From positions 7,819,501-7,883,500 of the forward strand of contig NC_064001.1 in the NCBI RefSeq assembly GCF_932276165.1: DNA of 64,000 bases. Reading direction: 5' to 3'. Positions 12,198 to 23,311 of the stretch are shown in pieces. The position numbers and the translations under genes are program-made. This DNA comes from Plutella xylostella (lineage: Eukaryota > Arthropoda > Insecta > Lepidoptera > Plutellidae). The notes beneath the pieces are model-generated. The model was not told where the DNA came from, made no database searches, and saw only the letters and a list, made by a program, of their open reading frames with translations. Positions within the stretch are counted from its first letter, which is position 1, and every line of letters begins with the position of its first letter.

Positions 12198-13212
12198 TCG
12201 AATGGTCTATCATTTAATTTGGGCAAAGAAAGAAAACTTAAAGCTCTACGTTAAATAATAACTTAACTTTTATGTGTGTAGTTAGAGTATAATTATTTAA
12301 TTAAGGCCTTACCAAACTAGGTAGGTTACTTGCATTTAAAAGTTCAAAACCAATACTTACGTGATTGAAAAAGTTTTAAATAACCGCTCAAGTCTGTCAT
12401 TAAGTTTTATTTATCCTACCTGCATAGTTATGTACCTATCACGAAAATCAAGCTAAGTGTGTAGATTAATTACTGTTTTTTTATATTCCAGTCTTATGTT
12501 TTATCTTTAGGTACAAGCCTATAAAGTGATATAACTAATTCCAACTTTGACCATCAGCGTCAGTCCAATAAGCAATAACGCCCTCGCCCTTCTAACGGCC
12601 AAAAATCCTACCGCCACGCATCCATGATAGGCAAAATATCTATTTACTTCTATGCAAAATACCTACATTCGTACACTGGTTGGATGAGGAAGGCTGAGGG
12701 CATGCATAATGTCAAGTTACGAGTAAAGTACACAGATCATTACGAGCGAACGCGCGGAATATTTACCGCCCGGAAGAGTTTTACATTCACGTCAGCCGCC
12801 CAAATGTTTTGCGTGTCGTGCTGTCTTCAAATTACAGAGCTGTAACTGTTGCAAATAGCATGTACGGAGTGGAATTTTATCAATGATCAGTCATCAGTAG
12901 GTACATCTCCAAAAATATGTATAGTATGGATCATTGATAAATATAACTTAGGTAAACATGAATTGTTAAGTTTTGCAAACATACCTTTACCACCTTGTGC
13001 TTGTTTACAAAGGAATAGAAAGCCTTTAACGAATTTGAAAAAGAAACTCTGGTGGCTCATTGATAAAATTCCATCGTGTACATATCTTTGGCCGTAACGT
13101 AGCATAATGATGGCTTCAGCGGTAATGGGAACTCATTTCGCCGACACCGCCGCCGCCGCCGCGTGGTGCGATTTGTCATCGTCTTTCAAGCCGGGAATCC
13201 CCCCCAATACCT
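12198..13212. other. Odorant receptor upstream region; no gene seen
   Basis: This is 5' of the odorant receptor start and should contain its promoter, but no definite core promoter element stood out. Near 12680 the phrase TGGATGAGGAAGGCTGAGG resembles a scrap of the RTE tail. A (GCC)n run lies near 13148-13165. Confidence 0.4.
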
Positions 13213-13361
13213 AGGGGGTCACTCTATATAATATGACGAAAAACGTAGTTTTGCAGCGCTGCTGCGCGAGCCAGGCCACGACTCTATCTCGTGTATAAAA
13301 CATGCGGAATGCACGACAATCTCGTTCTTTGCTTTTTCGTCAGTATAGAGTAACCCTCCTA
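13213..13361 (+). mobile_element. MITE, TIR GGGGGTCACTCTATA, copy A
   Basis: The left terminus GGGGGTCACTCTATA pairs with the right terminus TATAGAGTAACCCTCC, with CTAG-like flanks on both sides. The interior holds GCGAGCCAGGCCACGACTC and TATCTCGTG. A reverse-oriented relative lies at 57549-57685. Confidence 0.75.
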
Positions 13362-13718
13362 GTCCGAATGGGGGCTACCTACCCACAAACTGGGTAAATA
13401 AATCTAATCGGATTCGGTATCGACGAAACGGACGCTTCGTCGTTACTCATCGTGTACGCCTTAGTTCCGGCAGATTGTCGGTTGCACTCAATCGACATAT
13501 ACCTAAATTCTATCGACTCTTTAACACTGATGCCGAGTTGCAGAAAGGTACTTTAAGCTAACATCGACACGACATATAATAGTTAAATGAGATCACCTTG
13601 TGTGTCGTTCAGTGTTTATGCTCCAAGTTCTTGGATATATTGTAAAATCTGCGACGCAAATACTTTTATATTTAACTGAACAGATAAATTAGTGTAAGAT
13701 CAGTTTATTACAGGTACT

Positions 13719-14025
13719 ATTCTAATACCTACACCTGGCTCTCTCGATTGGAACCTTTGTGCATATCCCCAAGGTCTAAACTGCCTTCCTAAGCTTGGAC
13801 CATTTCCCACCACCCTGGTCCACTGCGGGTTGGTGGGTTCACATATCTAGATGTGCTTAGATCTAGATTTGCGGTTTCCTCACGATGTTTTCCTTCACCG
13901 TAAGAGCTATGGTACACATTGTACTTAAGTTAAAAGTACTCATTGGTACATGTCAGCGCCGGGATTCGAACCCGCATCTCTAGCGTAAGAAACAGGCGCT
14001 TACCCGACTGAGCTACCACCGCTCC
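13719..14025 (-). repeat. tRNA-headed SINE, near full length
   Basis: This is the family of 7898-8232 in reverse. The tRNA-like head ends at CCACCGCTCC; the B box (rc) reads GGATTCGAACC and the A box (rc) CCGACTGAGCTACCACC. The body carries CACGATGTTTTCCTTCACC. It is a SINE head and not a functional tRNA gene. Confidence 0.85.
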
Positions 14026-16100
14026 GGGTTACAGGAACTTATAGGTAGGTATTATTGTAGGACAGAATGAATACTTACTTTTTCATTACAGAATATTCTA
14101 CAGCATTGTATTTAGTATTTATTTACGTTTAAAACAACTTCAACACGCTATGTTAGCAGTAAACATTTGCTAACTCTTGAATCCTAATGGAAGCAAGGAA
14201 GTATCGAATCGCAGCGAGCTCATGAATCACTTGTACTCACGAGTACAGCCAGAACTTACCTACACGATGAAATAAATCTCGACTGTTTCAAGCAAACGTG
14301 CTATTTTTCATTCGAAATCCTCCTAGCCATTCGTTCCACCCATTTCACGTAAAATTTGGTACCACCTCTCAACGCACAGTAAGTAATGTAACTTGAGCAA
14401 AGGATTTTTCATTTATGTAGGCGATTTGTCTTTTCCTCGGTAACCTAATGTAAGGTACATTTAACATTTTGGCGAATTATTTGGCTTGAAAGCAATTTTC
14501 TTTACACAAAGACGGGTTTATCCACCATCTACATGTATGTTGAAAATTCTCTCATGACAAAGTACAGTAGGGCTCTGGAATGACTGAAATATTTAGCCGT
14601 CTTAGCTGGTTTAGTGTACCTACTTACCAACGAAATGTTCCATATTGAAACTACCTAAGTCCTTATAGTTTTATACACATAATTGTCAACTACTCGTAAT
14701 AGGTATATTTATTATCTACCTATAGCCTATATACTTATAGCTAACTTTAAAAGTAATAAATAAGTTATAAGTAACCAAAGACATAAATCAAGAGAGTGCC
14801 GACCAGCTTTTAAACTGTAATTGTAGTTTTAAAACTTTTGTCCGTAATTAGTTAAAGCTAAACGATATTGGTATCTATGATGAATATGGGCCCCGAAATC
14901 TATGTAGGTTAAAAAAGGTAGCATGATGCTCTATATTAATTATTTACCTATAAAATTCAAATTTATTGAGTACTTTAGTAGGCACTCCTTCCCATGAATG
15001 GATAGCTAGTAAGATCGCTGACGAAGCAATGACGGAATAAAAATAAAGAAAAACTGTAGATATAAAAAATGTGCTATTCATAAAAAAAAATACAGTTTAT
15101 CAAACACACAAAACAGCCTGCATATTTTAATTTTATGGTAAGTAGGTTGTGTTTAATTCGTCAAGGTTTTAATATGATACCTAATTCATACGTAGTAAGT
15201 ACCTACCTACCTACCTATAGTGTATCTTGCTTAAACCGCTAGGATTGTTATCAGAATCATCCAATAATGTTATGATAACAAACAAAATAAAACTCTGTGA
15301 ATTTATTAACATCACAAAGGCAATCCTTCCGTTTTGTGAAAATTTTAATAAAACATATTTCTGAGATTTTGCATTATATCCATTCATAATATGAAATTAT
15401 ATTCACCCATCCGACCTTCTCTTTTGTTAAAGAAAATATTGGCTTTTCCTCTTGCCATTTGTATACCAACAGCGGTCACTGTACCAAAGTTTTTCTAAAC
15501 AACTTGAAAATAACGAGCTTTGAGGAAATTCGTTACAAATCAAACGATTATGTTGTAGTTAAATAGCTTATAGGACTATCACTGTATATTGTAGCAAGTA
15601 CGCCCGTACTCATATTTATAATTTCCATCTTATAAAATATTTTTTACTGTCTAAAAAAATATGTGCCAGAATATATCCAGGGACTTTCAGCAGCAATACT
15701 AAGTTACCAAATCATTCAGAAGGCGCTATCATTCCCTAGTTTGTGAGTCTCATTTTTCTACAATAGTCATTTTAGCATATACTTACTTACGCCGTGCCGC
15801 TCTGGCAGTTAATAACTAGAGCTTTGAGAAGTAATAATAATCAAGTTACCTATTGTAAGAAATAACTCAAATGAATATAGCGATAAATACATTTATTATA
15901 TAACTACTATTCATTATAAATTAGATAACTTAACTACTAATTAATATACTTACTTAAATCAATAAAAAAAAATGAAACTTAACTTAATGTGACGTAATTT
16001 CATACATTTTCGACTGTTCTTATGATCTTCTGCACTCCTGGAAATAGTGGACCTGCAAACAATATTTGTAATTAAGTACTATAAATGGCAAGTGAAGAAA
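14026..16100. other. No gene seen
   Basis: AT-rich DNA downstream (on the minus strand) of the first hnRNP M-like gene. A short (CTAC)n run lies near 15200. No splice-bounded exon with recognisable content was found. Confidence 0.4.
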
Positions 16101-16109
16101 GAAACGAAC

Positions 16110-16262
16110 CTATATCATCAATAATCATTTATCAATGATTTTACACTTTGGGACATAGCACTCTCCCAAGTAGCGCCACAATACTCTCTCCTCAGCTTTC
16201 CTCTTCCTGTTACTTGTGTAAGATTCCAGGACTAGCGGGCAAGCAGAGGGCGTCCCACCAAG
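16110..16262 (-). mobile_element. Diverged RTE-type LINE tail
   Basis: GACATAGCACTCTCCCAAG, then AGCGCCACAATACTC and CTCAGCTTTCCTCTTCC, follow the same order as the RTE 3' end at 11160-11312 with more substitutions and small deletions. Confidence 0.5.
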
Positions 16263-16521
16263 AACTAGTTAACCCCAGTGGTTATTGAATAGCAGATATA
16301 AGCAGCCGACTAATATTAAAAGCATTGATCGAAAGATTCGGAAGAGACATAAGTACCTATACCTATACCTAGCAGCTTTTGTACATTCATCATCTTGATC
16401 ACAAATTATTTTGATTTTGAATTTAATATAATATATAGGTACTAATCCTTATTCACAGCATTACGAAAAAAATATAAGTACATTTTGTGTAAAATGTTGC
16501 GGTGCTTGTTTCTCTAAAGTC

Positions 16522-16629
16522 TAACCCATATATGCCCAGAGGGTCATTAACCCATGAATCTGAATCTTAATCATATCCCAAAGTAAAACTTGATGATGAT
16601 AAAACTAGTTCTGGGCATATATGGGCTAA
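16522..16629. mobile_element. Small MITE, TIR CCCATATATGCCCAG
   Basis: CTAACCCATATATGCCCAGA at the left is matched in reverse by CTGGGCATATATGGG at the right, about 105 bp apart. It lies just downstream of the stop of the first hnRNP M-like gene. Confidence 0.7.
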
Positions 16630-16696
16630 GTACCCAAACGTTTTTAAATCAATATTACAATTCCAATAATTAATTATGAGTAACTTACCGAATATT

Positions 16697-19600
16697 TTAT
16701 GCTAAATTCACTTGAATGCGGTTTCCATCTACGATGGAATTATCGTAAAACTCTGATTATAAATTAAGGAACATTATTTAGTTTTAGGTAGAAGGATTTT
16801 TAGGCTAAGTACCTACAGTAGGCCTGGTCAAAAGCCTTACTACGGAAGACGACTATCATTTTTTTAAATATGGATTTGACACAGAAGTGGCGTCTTTTGG
16901 TAGCGGAGGCCAAGATCCACTTTGGGTCAACGAGCCATCAAGAGTGAGTGAGTGAGGATTTGACACTTAAGTCGTTTAACTTTTGAACGGCTACGTGACA
17001 ATTTCTCCATTGTCGGTTACCTAACCGACAGCGATTGATTTATAAATTAAACGTCATCTCCATATAAAATTCATGACAGATGTGTCAAAATTTAACCACT
17101 ACTCCTTGGATATGCTCTAACCGAAAATGGAGAAATTAGCACTAAACCTATTTTGATTTTGAGCAAAAAAAAACATAAGTTAAAATTAAAATAGCCCTCT
17201 TGCTGCCGTATGTTTAAACTAGTTTCAGTAAAGGATACGAATACACCTCCTAGCGCCCATCTCGTTGTGGAACCGCACGAAGGCGGTGCCAGAGCCCACG
17301 ATGTTGACGAACTGCACGTCGCCGCACGCCGCCATCTTGTGTTCCAGCTGCTCTAGCGTCACGGAGGGCGGCAGCTGGAATTTACAGGTCAATAACTGCC
17401 AGTTTCTATAACTCTATCTATCCATAACTAGTAGTTACTTTCATACGATTTTGACAATTAAAATTTAATGTTAAATTAAAAGTTACAATCTGTCAAAATC
17501 GTATGAAAGTAACTACCAGTTATAGATAGATAGAGTTATAGAAACTGGCAGTAAATAGGGTGGTCAAATTGGCAACCCTTATACTTCGGCCATTGTGGTC
17601 AAAAATGCCAAGCATTTATAGTATGGCCGTTGAGAGAATGCGTTCTTGATATTCGAAATCCCATAGCTATATGTGATGACTGCAAAGGAAATCCAACTTT
17701 ACTTACCAGACATAGGCGAACGTCAAAAAAGCATTCTCTCAACGGCCGAAGTATAGTTCAAAACCTGTTCAAAACATACATAATTCGTATGCAGCTGGCA
17801 TAATGCTTGACATGTGATTCTACTTATGGTTAAGTTGACGACGGATCAAAAAACCAGCCCTTGGTAGGTAATCGGTTCATTATTAACATTTTATTTCCAG
17901 ATAATACATCTATAGTAGATTAGTAATTTGTACCACCAAGTGTATTTCATTTTAGATAGATAGATACATTTTAATGACATACACCCAGCATTCCCTGGGT
18001 TTAGACTGGGTTGCACGGCATTATTGAAAAGCATTTTTTTTGTACCTAATTCCAAAAGTCATAGAACAGGAGTTGTTCAGATTGAGCCCCTGAGTCACCC
18101 CCTTTTATGCTTAGTTTGTATATACTTTTGCAACACCTGTAGAGCTGACTGTTCATGTTATATATTGATTTTTCAGCAATCTGCAACGGCTATTTTGGTG
18201 CAAAAAAAAGCCAGAAAACTACCAAAACATAAATAATATTAATATTTCAAATATTCACTTACATTTTTTATAGATAGTAATATTTTATGGCTGCCATCTG
18301 GTTGCAAAGAAACACTACTACGTTCCATCATATTAAAGTTGCTTCCCGTCGTGTTTTGCCCAAAACCCATCAAGTTTTGTCCATGTGACATCATATTATT
18401 TCCTGGTCCTGTCATATTTGGCCCAGATGCCATATTATTTCCTGGTCCTATCATATTTGGTTCCATTCCCGACCATCCAGGACCGCCCATGTTTTGGCCA
18501 GAACCCATCATATTACGATATCTGCCGTCATTTATATTTGGCCCAGAATCCATCATATTGTTTCTGGACCACCTCTCACCCATTATATATGATGCAGGAC
18601 CTAACACGTTATTATTTTCTGCCCCTATCATGTTATGCCTAACTCCATCCATATTTGGCCTAAAATTTGCAATATTATTACGATTTTCTTCAATTTTTGG
18701 CCCAGATTCCATCATATTATACTCAGATCTCATATTGTTTGGCTCAGAATTTATCATATTATGTCTAGATGCCATCATATTACTATTATTTCCAGGGCCA
18801 GGCATGTTTGATGCCGATTGTACTACGTTTGGTCCAGATGCCATCACATTATGATCCGTTCTTATCACATTTCCACCTGGTTGTGACCAATTCGGTCTTT
18901 CCAACCTGTTTATGCCATCTCTTACTGTATTTGGCCTAACCACATTCATTTCTAGTGAAGGCTTTATTTGATTATTGTGCTCTCCAAAGTTATTCGACGT
19001 AGCGCTGGCCGGCAAATTATTGGAACTTGCGTTTGTATTTTGATGTGATGTGTTTTGGGATGAAGAGTTCTTCATTTGGCTGGAAATCGTCGAAAGTGAT
19101 GTTTTTTGCAGCTGCGGTGTGGTTGTTACATTAGAATCTTGGTTTCTTGAGGGAAGATTGCCGTGACTGTCATTATTGCCCTTATTTGGTATTCGAATTC
19201 TTCTTAAAGCATTCATTATGTCGGTTCCTCTAACACCTTTATCAATCAACTCCTTAATAATCACAGTGAACGGCCTCATATCATCCTGAACCACAGTTTG
19301 AGTTGATTTATCGCTTTTAAGGTCTGGATTAACTGAGAATAATTCTGGGTTTATGTCAACATTTTTGCCCTGAAAATATCTTTGGCACTTTCTTACAATG
19401 TCAGCTTCTGGTTCGCCATTTATTCCAAACCCAGGACCTAGATTTTTTACCCCAACTGGTAGAAGATCGTTGATGGAATACGAGTTTGGATCCATGGCTA
19501 CCACAAGAGTATCACCATCTAAGCTTATGCCATTAAACATAGACACTGCCTGAAATAGAAAAAATATATTATCACTAGCTGTTCCCGCGCGCTTCGCTTC

Positions 19601-22476
19601 GAATTAAAAAGTTTTCCTGTGGGAATTACGGGATAAAAAGTAGCCCATGTTCTTTCCCTGGGTCTAGACCATATGTAAACCAAATTTCATTCAAATCCGT
19701 TCAGTAGTTTTGGCGTGAAAGAGTAACAGACAGACAGACAGACCGACACAGTTACTTTCGCATTTATAATATTAGTTAGGAATAGGATAAACCTATCATT
19801 TCACTTTCCAGACTATACATATTTGCTTATTAATAATAACTTCGATACCAACCTGGGCCGCTTCGATGGGATGACTGAACTTGGCTTTAGCAACTAAGGT
19901 TTTTGACATTTTGTCACTCATTTTGATGTTGCAGATCAGCACTGAGCCAGCCAGCGACAGAAGATCCTTGAGCCGAAGTGCAGAACATGAAAACTGAAAA
20001 TACAAGATTATTGAAATAATAAACCATTGAGGGCACCTAAACTTTTGTAAGGTGGTTGTGAGATGACATAGTTAGAGTTTTTACCCCACACTGATGCCCT
20101 CTGAAACATTTAAAATGGCAATATAGTGAATTTAAAAATATAATGCGATACATCCACCAAGCACACAAACATTTCACATCTACAACACGACACAACTAAA
20201 CTTACATTGCTTATATGAACCCATGGCGAAAGAGGTGGCTTTACTCTTATTTTATTTAAATGTGCAATGCTCAGACCGTACATTCCAGAAGGATCTTTAT
20301 CCCAAATGTCTTTATCACAGAGGTCTTCCGTTTCATCATTGTCGTCTTCTCTACAATGTGAAAGAAGGTGTTAGGTGTACCATATATAAATTTACAGCTA
20401 ATGGTCACCGCACATAATATAACTGTAACGTAAAGGGATCGCCACTTTTTCTTCTGTCAGCCAGTAGAATGCGAACTAATTCTGGCCAGGCGTCCGCGAG
20501 CTCGCGTTCTGCTGGTTGACAGAAAAAAAGCCTGTCTTTTAACCGATTTAAGCGATCCCTTTACGTTATAGTTATATGTGCGGTGGCCTTAATAATAATA
20601 TCACTTATGACTGCAGTAACTTCTTCTATATGACAGTTAAAAATCAAATTATCTTAAACTTACCCCAGCACAGATGTGCTGACATCCTCATTTTGTGAGT
20701 GAAGTATTGGCATCACTATTCCCGTTAATACTTTTTTTCTCAAACATGCTAAAAAAACAATATAATAAAGTATTATTTTTCTTACACATTAATTTAATAA
20801 TGTCTTACACTTTTAATATTAATTTAGTGACATGAAAGGCTTAATTTGGGTAGGTAACTAGGTACCTAACTTAATAAGGAGATGCCTGCAACATGTTCAG
20901 ATTTTCATTTCATGGACTTACAATTGCCTTTTACGACTGAAAGCTTCTGCCCACCAGCCTCTGCACCATTAAGAATTACATCTCTGGCAGCTGTGCATTG
21001 CGGATTATCTTTAAACTTAAACCAGGCCACTTTAAGGGTGGATTCCCCATGCTCCAGAACCTCAAATCTTTGAGCATTTGGAAACTGAAATGAATTTTTT
21101 ATCGTAAGTAAGAAACTGTTTCTATTAACCTGAAAGTTTTTTCGTAGCTTTTTTATTTTTTTTCTCTTGAGTTAAGTGAAGAAGAAGTTTATTAGATAAG
21201 GTGGGCTAAATGCTGAACTGGCTATCCCCTAGGAATTAATTTTTTTTTCATACCATCTTTAACTTAATAGTTGCAGCACACTACATAAATTACCTACAAC
21301 TACATGAATTAACTCAAGAATTGGTTGCTTATGGTCAAGCACCTATGATCCAGGGACTGATGGTAAAATGTTTAATGAAATAGTAAAAAGTGTTAAAATA
21401 AATAGTAAAATCATAACCATTTCCATCATTGATGTAGTTATTTGAGCTTCGGTGAAATTAGCTGGAAATCCCCAGACAGCCATAAAATATTCATTATGTC
21501 TTTTTTTACCAGACCTCTTCTTTTTTTTCTGTAAAAGAAATACTTACTATTTTAGTGAATATGCATTTATTTACAAATCCTACAATATTAGCCCTGTATT
21601 GCCCTATATTGCTTACTGTTAGGTATAGGCCTCCATTTGTGTTTGATGACTATAGCTATAGTAAGTATAATAATAATATAATGTTGGACAGAAATTATGC
21701 TACTTGGACGTTTTAGGTATTGAACTGTTTTGCCCCTCTCTTTCAATGAATAATTTGTTCATTAACAGAGAGGTGTAAAACATTTCAATAGCTTAAACAT
21801 CCTATAACTTCTCTATGAATATGGGGCTCAGAGTATACACAGACTGAGTGACTGTTCTGATGTTACACATAATGGGTAAATTGATACAAACTCTCTCACT
21901 TACACAAAAACATGCAATAAGCAGAACTTAATCATGTTCTTTATTCATCAAATCACACAAGCAGGTTAGAATCAAGCATACAATTAATATGTAAATACTG
22001 CTTAATCAGAAAGGATTCTGTATTATAGAGATACAAGAAAGAAACTTACTTTCCCCCTCTTTACATTTAAATTTTCTTCAGGACCCTCACTTATAAGGCT
22101 GTATGGTCTTTTAGTCGCCGTTTTAGGCAAGGAGACATCTGTATCTTCTAAATCTCTAGTTGTCTCATCATCATCATCAACACTTTCATCATCAGAAGAC
22201 CCACCAACTGATTCCTCCTCTTGTTTAATCAACACAGTTCCATCATTGGACACAATATCAGACTTCACCACCGTGTCTATCGCTTTACACAGGTTATCGA
22301 GCGAAATTTCGTCTTCGTCCTTAGAACGGTCAGGCGTTGCAGGCTCCTGTTTCACCTGAAGGTTACATCGGTTGTCTGAAATAAATGATTAAGTATAAAA
22401 AAAAATATTTAGCAGATTAGAACCTGAAAAATAAGCAAAGCGTATGAAAGAATATAACATGAAACTTACTGGACAT
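16697..22476 (-). CDS. hnRNP M-like (rumpelstiltskin-like) three-RRM protein, gene 1
   Basis: Exons (minus): 22476-22470, 22375-22050, 21528-21418, 21084-20922, 20748-20664, 20350-20206, 19993-19853, 19549-18263, 17374-17239 and 16752-16697. Phases agree throughout, giving about 818 aa. Domains: an acidic N-terminus with VKQEP and LIKQEE; a diverged RRM at about 123-200 (AVWGFPANFTEAQI); an RRM at about 272-345 (WVHISN, SLAGSVLICNIK, AKFSHPIEAAQ); then LGPGFGINGEP, as in hnRNP M proteins; a Met/Asn/Gly repeat at about 557-735 (SGPNMTGPGNNMM); and a C-terminal RRM at about 747-817 (ILLSIKN, GTAFVRFHNEMGARR, DGNRIQVNLA). hnRNP M proteins bind pre-mRNA and mRNA in the nucleus and cytoplasm (family knowledge). 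The donors of exons 3 (GTTATG) and 9 (GTATCC) are weak; the exon 9-10 join is inferred from RRM completeness. Probably a divergent paralog of rump. Confidence 0.82.
16795..16952 (+). repeat. LINE/SINE tail fragment ending in (GAGT)n
   Basis: GTAGCGGAGGCCAAGATCCA, then CTTTGGGTCAACGAGCC, ends in GAGTGAGTGAGTGAGG, the pattern of a lepidopteran retroelement 3' end with a tetranucleotide tail. It lies in the last intron of the first hnRNP M-like gene. Confidence 0.5.
17395..17553. mobile_element. Hairpin MITE with arms of about 64 bp
   Basis: The left arm (about 17395-17458, beginning AACTGCCAGTTTCTATAACT) is inverted at about 17490-17553 with few mismatches around a short AT-rich loop. It is in the intron before exon 9 of the first hnRNP M-like gene and starts only about 20 nt from the exon 9 acceptor, where branch-point sequence would be expected. 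Confidence 0.85.
17580..17755. mobile_element. MITE, TIR TATACTTCGGCC
   Basis: TATACTTCGGCC at 17580 is mirrored by GGCCGAAGTATA at 17744. Inside it, GGCCGTTGAGAGAATGC and GCATTCTCTCAACGGCC form a second inverted pair. It is adjacent to the hairpin at 17395-17553, in the same intron. Confidence 0.7.
19571..19781 (-). mobile_element. Dispersed CTAGT-ending repeat, reverse copy
   Basis: It starts CACTAGCTGTTCCCGCG and ends CGCATTTATAATATTAG, the reverse of the element at 31964-32219. CAGACAGACAGACCGAC lies inside. It is in the intron between exons 7 and 8 of the first hnRNP M-like gene. Confidence 0.6.
20404..20587. mobile_element. MITE, TIR AACGTAAAGGGATCGC, copy 1
   Basis: The left end GTCACCGCACATAAT with AACTGTAACGTAAAGGGATC is inverted at the right as GATCCCTTTACGTTATAG with ATGTGCGGTGGC. 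It is in the intron between exons 5 and 6 of the first hnRNP M-like gene. A related copy is in an Smn intron at 50819-50922. Confidence 0.85.
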
Positions 22477-22974
22477 ATTATTTTTATTTTCTCAAAGAAA
22501 CTTTTGGTCAGATCTATTTTTAAAGGGGCGGGCACCGGGAAGCCATTCAACGTCCCTGAAAATTATTTATATTAACTTTAATAAGAACAACTCTTTCAAC
22601 TCATTTATTTTGTAAATATTAGCTGAAAATCGACATTCGACTTGAATCGACATCAACATTAACACAACAAACGAACGTCAAACAAACGTCATTGCAAATG
22701 TGTCAGCCACTCAGTGTTGCGATCGTAAAAAATTAAACTGCCGTATCTAAGAACTGAAATTGCCGTATTTATGAAAAAAAAACATCAAATTGCCGTAAAT
22801 ACTTTAGTTCTACGAGTAATGAAATGCAATGATTTTTTTTAGTCATAATATTACTCTTCCACCATTTTACGAAGCCTCCATGATTCATAAAGGAGGCAAG
22901 AAATGGCGAAAGTACAATTTTACTTAAGCACCCAGTAATCCAAGTTCAATTTACTGACAGTAGTAAATGCAGTA

Positions 22975-23128
22975 GTAAACGGCGTGTCGGTCGCCCCCCA
23001 ACCCGTTGGTCTGATGATCTGCGGAAGGTAGCGGGAAGCCGCTGGATGCAGATGGCGGGTGACCGTTTGGGGTGGCGATCGTTAGGAGAGGCCTATGTCC
23101 AACAGTGGACTACAGAAGGCTGAGAGAG
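22975..23128 (+). mobile_element. RTE-type LINE 3' end fragment
   Basis: The plus strand reads VGRPPTRWSDDLRKVAGSRW, then GWRSLGEAYVQQWTTEG and a stop, the conserved end of the lepidopteran RTE ORF. It is only the 3' end and lies inside the left part of the hAT-like element. Confidence 0.85.
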
Positions 23129-23311
23129 AGTAAATGCTACACAAACCAAAGTTCGGTTTGCTACCCATGTCACCATATCTATACAAAATAGCGTAAAGTA
23201 TGTATTTCTTTCATTCACGTTAAACATGTATATCATAAAATGAAAGACGAAACGGTAATTAATCTAGTCATAAACAACCACACTCTAGAAGTCCATATTC
23301 TACCTATTTAA

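Noticed and set aside
18339..18854. Long plus-strand open frame (171 codons)
   Set aside because: It is the antisense shadow of the Met/Asn/Gly repeat exon of hnRNP M-like gene 1; the minus frame has correct splice phases and domains.
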